Origin: Pseudomonas sp. AL03
Lineage (GTDB): Bacteria > Pseudomonadota > Gammaproteobacteria > Pseudomonadales > Pseudomonadaceae
Direction of reading: 5' to 3'
Assembly (NCBI RefSeq): GCF_029960815.1
Contig: NZ_JASBRE010000008.1
Span: 1 to 64,000 of the forward strand
Length of the DNA stretch: 64,000 bases
This document shows positions 62,981 to 64,000 of the stretch, piece after piece. The notes under the pieces are model-generated. The model was given only the letters and a program-made list of their open reading frames with translations. It was not told where the DNA came from and did not search any database. The translations under genes were made by a program, and so were the position numbers. Positions within the stretch are counted from its first letter, which is position 1. Every line of letters begins with the position of its first letter.

Positions 62981-64000
62981 TCAGGCTTGATTCAAATACC
63001 AGCGCCAGTCCTGCTCGCCGACTTCGCCCATGAACTGTCGATACTCGGCACGTTTTACCGCCAGGTAAACGCCGAGGAACTCACCGCCGAACGCTTCCCG
63101 TGCCCAGCTCGAACCTTCAAGCGCCCGCAACGTGGTCAGCCAGTCAGTCGGCAACAGTTCCGTGGCCTGGGCGTACCCATTGCCCTCCACCGGCGCGCCA
63201 GGATCGAGTTGTTCGCGTATACCGCGATGGATCCCGGCCAGAATCGCCGCAGCCGCCAGATACGGGTTGGCGTCGGCGCCACAGATGCGGTGTTCGATAT
63301 GCCGGGAAAACGCCGGCCCGCCGGGCACGCGCAAACTCACGGTGCGGTTGTCCACGCCCCAGGTGGCCGCCAGTGGTGCGTAGCTGTTGGTCTGGAAACG
63401 GCGGTAAGAGTTGGCGTTCGGACAGAACAGCAGCAACGAATCGAGCAAGGTGCTGAGCATCCCGCCGACCGCCTGTTTGAGCAGCGGCGTGCCGTCCGGG
63501 GCTTCGCTGGCGAACAGGTTGTTGCCCTCCTTGTCCGCCAGGCTGACGTGCATGTGCATGCCAGTGCCCGCCAAGTCATCGAACGGTTTTGCCATGAAGC
63601 ACGCCGTCATCCCGTACTTGTGGGCCACGCCTTTGACCAGCCGTTTGTAGCGCACCGCTTCGTCCATCGCCTGCAAGGCGTCGGTGCGGTGTTCGAGGGT
63701 GATTTCCACTTGCCCCGGCGCGTATTCGGAAATCGCCGTGCGCGCCGGAATACCCTGGAGCTTGCAGGCGCTGTAGAGATCAGCCAGAAACGGCTCGATC
63801 TGTTCCAGTTCACGCAAGCCGTAGACCTGAGTCCCACGGGGCCGCCCGCCATCGACATCCCGCGCCGGCTGCGGCCGACCGTCGCTGTCGCGCTGCTGAT
63901 CCAGCAGGTAGAACTCCAGCTCCGCCGCCATCACCGGGTAATAACCGTCGGCCTTCAAGCCTTCGATGACGTTCGCCAGCAGATGCCGTGGATCGGCAAT
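62981..64000 (-). CDS. gamma-glutamylpolyamine synthetase-type glutamine synthetase (partial)
   Basis: The C-terminal 339 residues of a GlnA-fold enzyme; the start lies beyond the right edge. Family words: AAELEFYLLD, QVEITLEH, KPF-DLAGTGMHMHVSL, the Arg loop NSYRRF, VDNRTVSLRVPGG, and EHRICGADANPYL. These patterns fit PuuA/SpuI-like enzymes, which use ATP to join glutamate to putrescine or other amines and start polyamine breakdown, rather than assimilatory GlnA. Which amine is used is unknown. A rho-independent terminator follows the stop. Confidence 0.85.
   Translation of the reverse strand: MADPRHLLANVIEGLKADGYYPVMAAELEFYLLDQQRDSDGRPQPARDVDGGRPRGTQVYGLRELEQIEPFLADLYSACKLQGIPARTAISEYAPGQVEITLEHRTDALQAMDEAVRYKRLVKGVAHKYGMTACFMAKPFDDLAGTGMHMHVSLADKEGNNLFASEAPDGTPLLKQAVGGMLSTLLDSLLLFCPNANSYRRFQTNSYAPLAATWGVDNRTVSLRVPGGPAFSRHIEHRICGADANPYLAAAAILAGIHRGIREQLDPGAPVEGNGYAQATELLPTDWLTTLRALEGSSWAREAFGGEFLGVYLAVKRAEYRQFMGEVGEQDWRWYLNQA

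Noticed and set aside
1-64000. CRISPR array, tRNA or rRNA genes, prophage
   Set aside because: No regularly spaced direct repeats, no tRNA cloverleaf or rRNA sequence, and no phage structural genes were recognised by reading; a tRNAscan or CRISPR finder was not run.

Overview
The window is a piece of a GC-rich gammaproteobacterial chromosome that looks like the Pseudomonas fluorescens group. The evidence is the gene content (AceK, HrpA, Asp/Asn beta-hydroxylase of the LpxO type, a Porin_5-type porin, PxpBCA, EptA, RNase D with YcgL), the use of GTG starts, and REP-like inverted repeats typical of fluorescent pseudomonads. No rRNA, tRNA, CRISPR array or prophage was seen. All function calls come from reading motifs and family resemblance; no database search was run.

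Left end (1-14 kb): an accessory contact-dependent inhibition-type locus on the minus strand. A 4253-residue filamentous haemagglutinin/CdiA-like exoprotein (13729-968) carries an extended signal peptide, a TPS domain, long beta-helical repeats and a C-terminal nuclease-like domain with a Ser-His-His signature (Tox-SHH type). It is followed after 4 nt by a small AT-rich gene that is probably its immunity protein (963-541). Next to it lie the 3' remnant of an IS30-family transposase (294-about 540) and, at the window edge, a piece of a second haemagglutinin gene that lost its 5' end at exactly that junction. No TpsB transporter gene is present in the window.

14-28 kb: housekeeping and stress genes. 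These are a DEAD-box helicase, a YbdG-type mechanosensitive channel, a DMT exporter, AzoR, a small secreted protein, a LysR regulator, an alpha/beta hydrolase coupled to a periplasmic cyclophilin, an ABC exporter, a FemAB/GNAT-like protein, a porin whose promoter has four 11-bp-spaced PhoB-like half sites, and a KAS III enzyme.

28-41 kb: HrpA helicase, AceK, two DMT exporters (the second preceded by a 54-codon Pro-rich candidate leader ORF), LpxO, CysK, a DUF748 protein, and a two-gene DUF4160/DUF2442-HTH module with a perfect palindrome just before its first start codon.

41-50 kb: a MoxR ATPase plus CoxE-like VWA pair, an MFS-pxpA-pxpB-pxpC 5-oxoproline operon (4-bp overlaps between the pxp genes) with a divergent LysR gene, and a three-gene set with a DUF2937-like protein, a class II glutamine amidotransferase and a membrane protein.

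50-64 kb: a prolyl-oligopeptidase-type peptidase, a cyclic-nucleotide-binding protein, small secreted and membrane proteins, a spermidine-synthase-like protein, a YajD HNH protein, a SpoU methyltransferase, a metallopeptidase-like protein lacking its HExxH histidines, YcgN, a nitroreductase, a 2-hydroxyacid dehydrogenase, YcgL/RNase D, a methyltransferase, the lipid A phosphoethanolamine transferase EptA, and a gamma-glutamylpolyamine synthetase cut by the right edge. Four families of inverted REP-like repeats fill many of the intergenic gaps.
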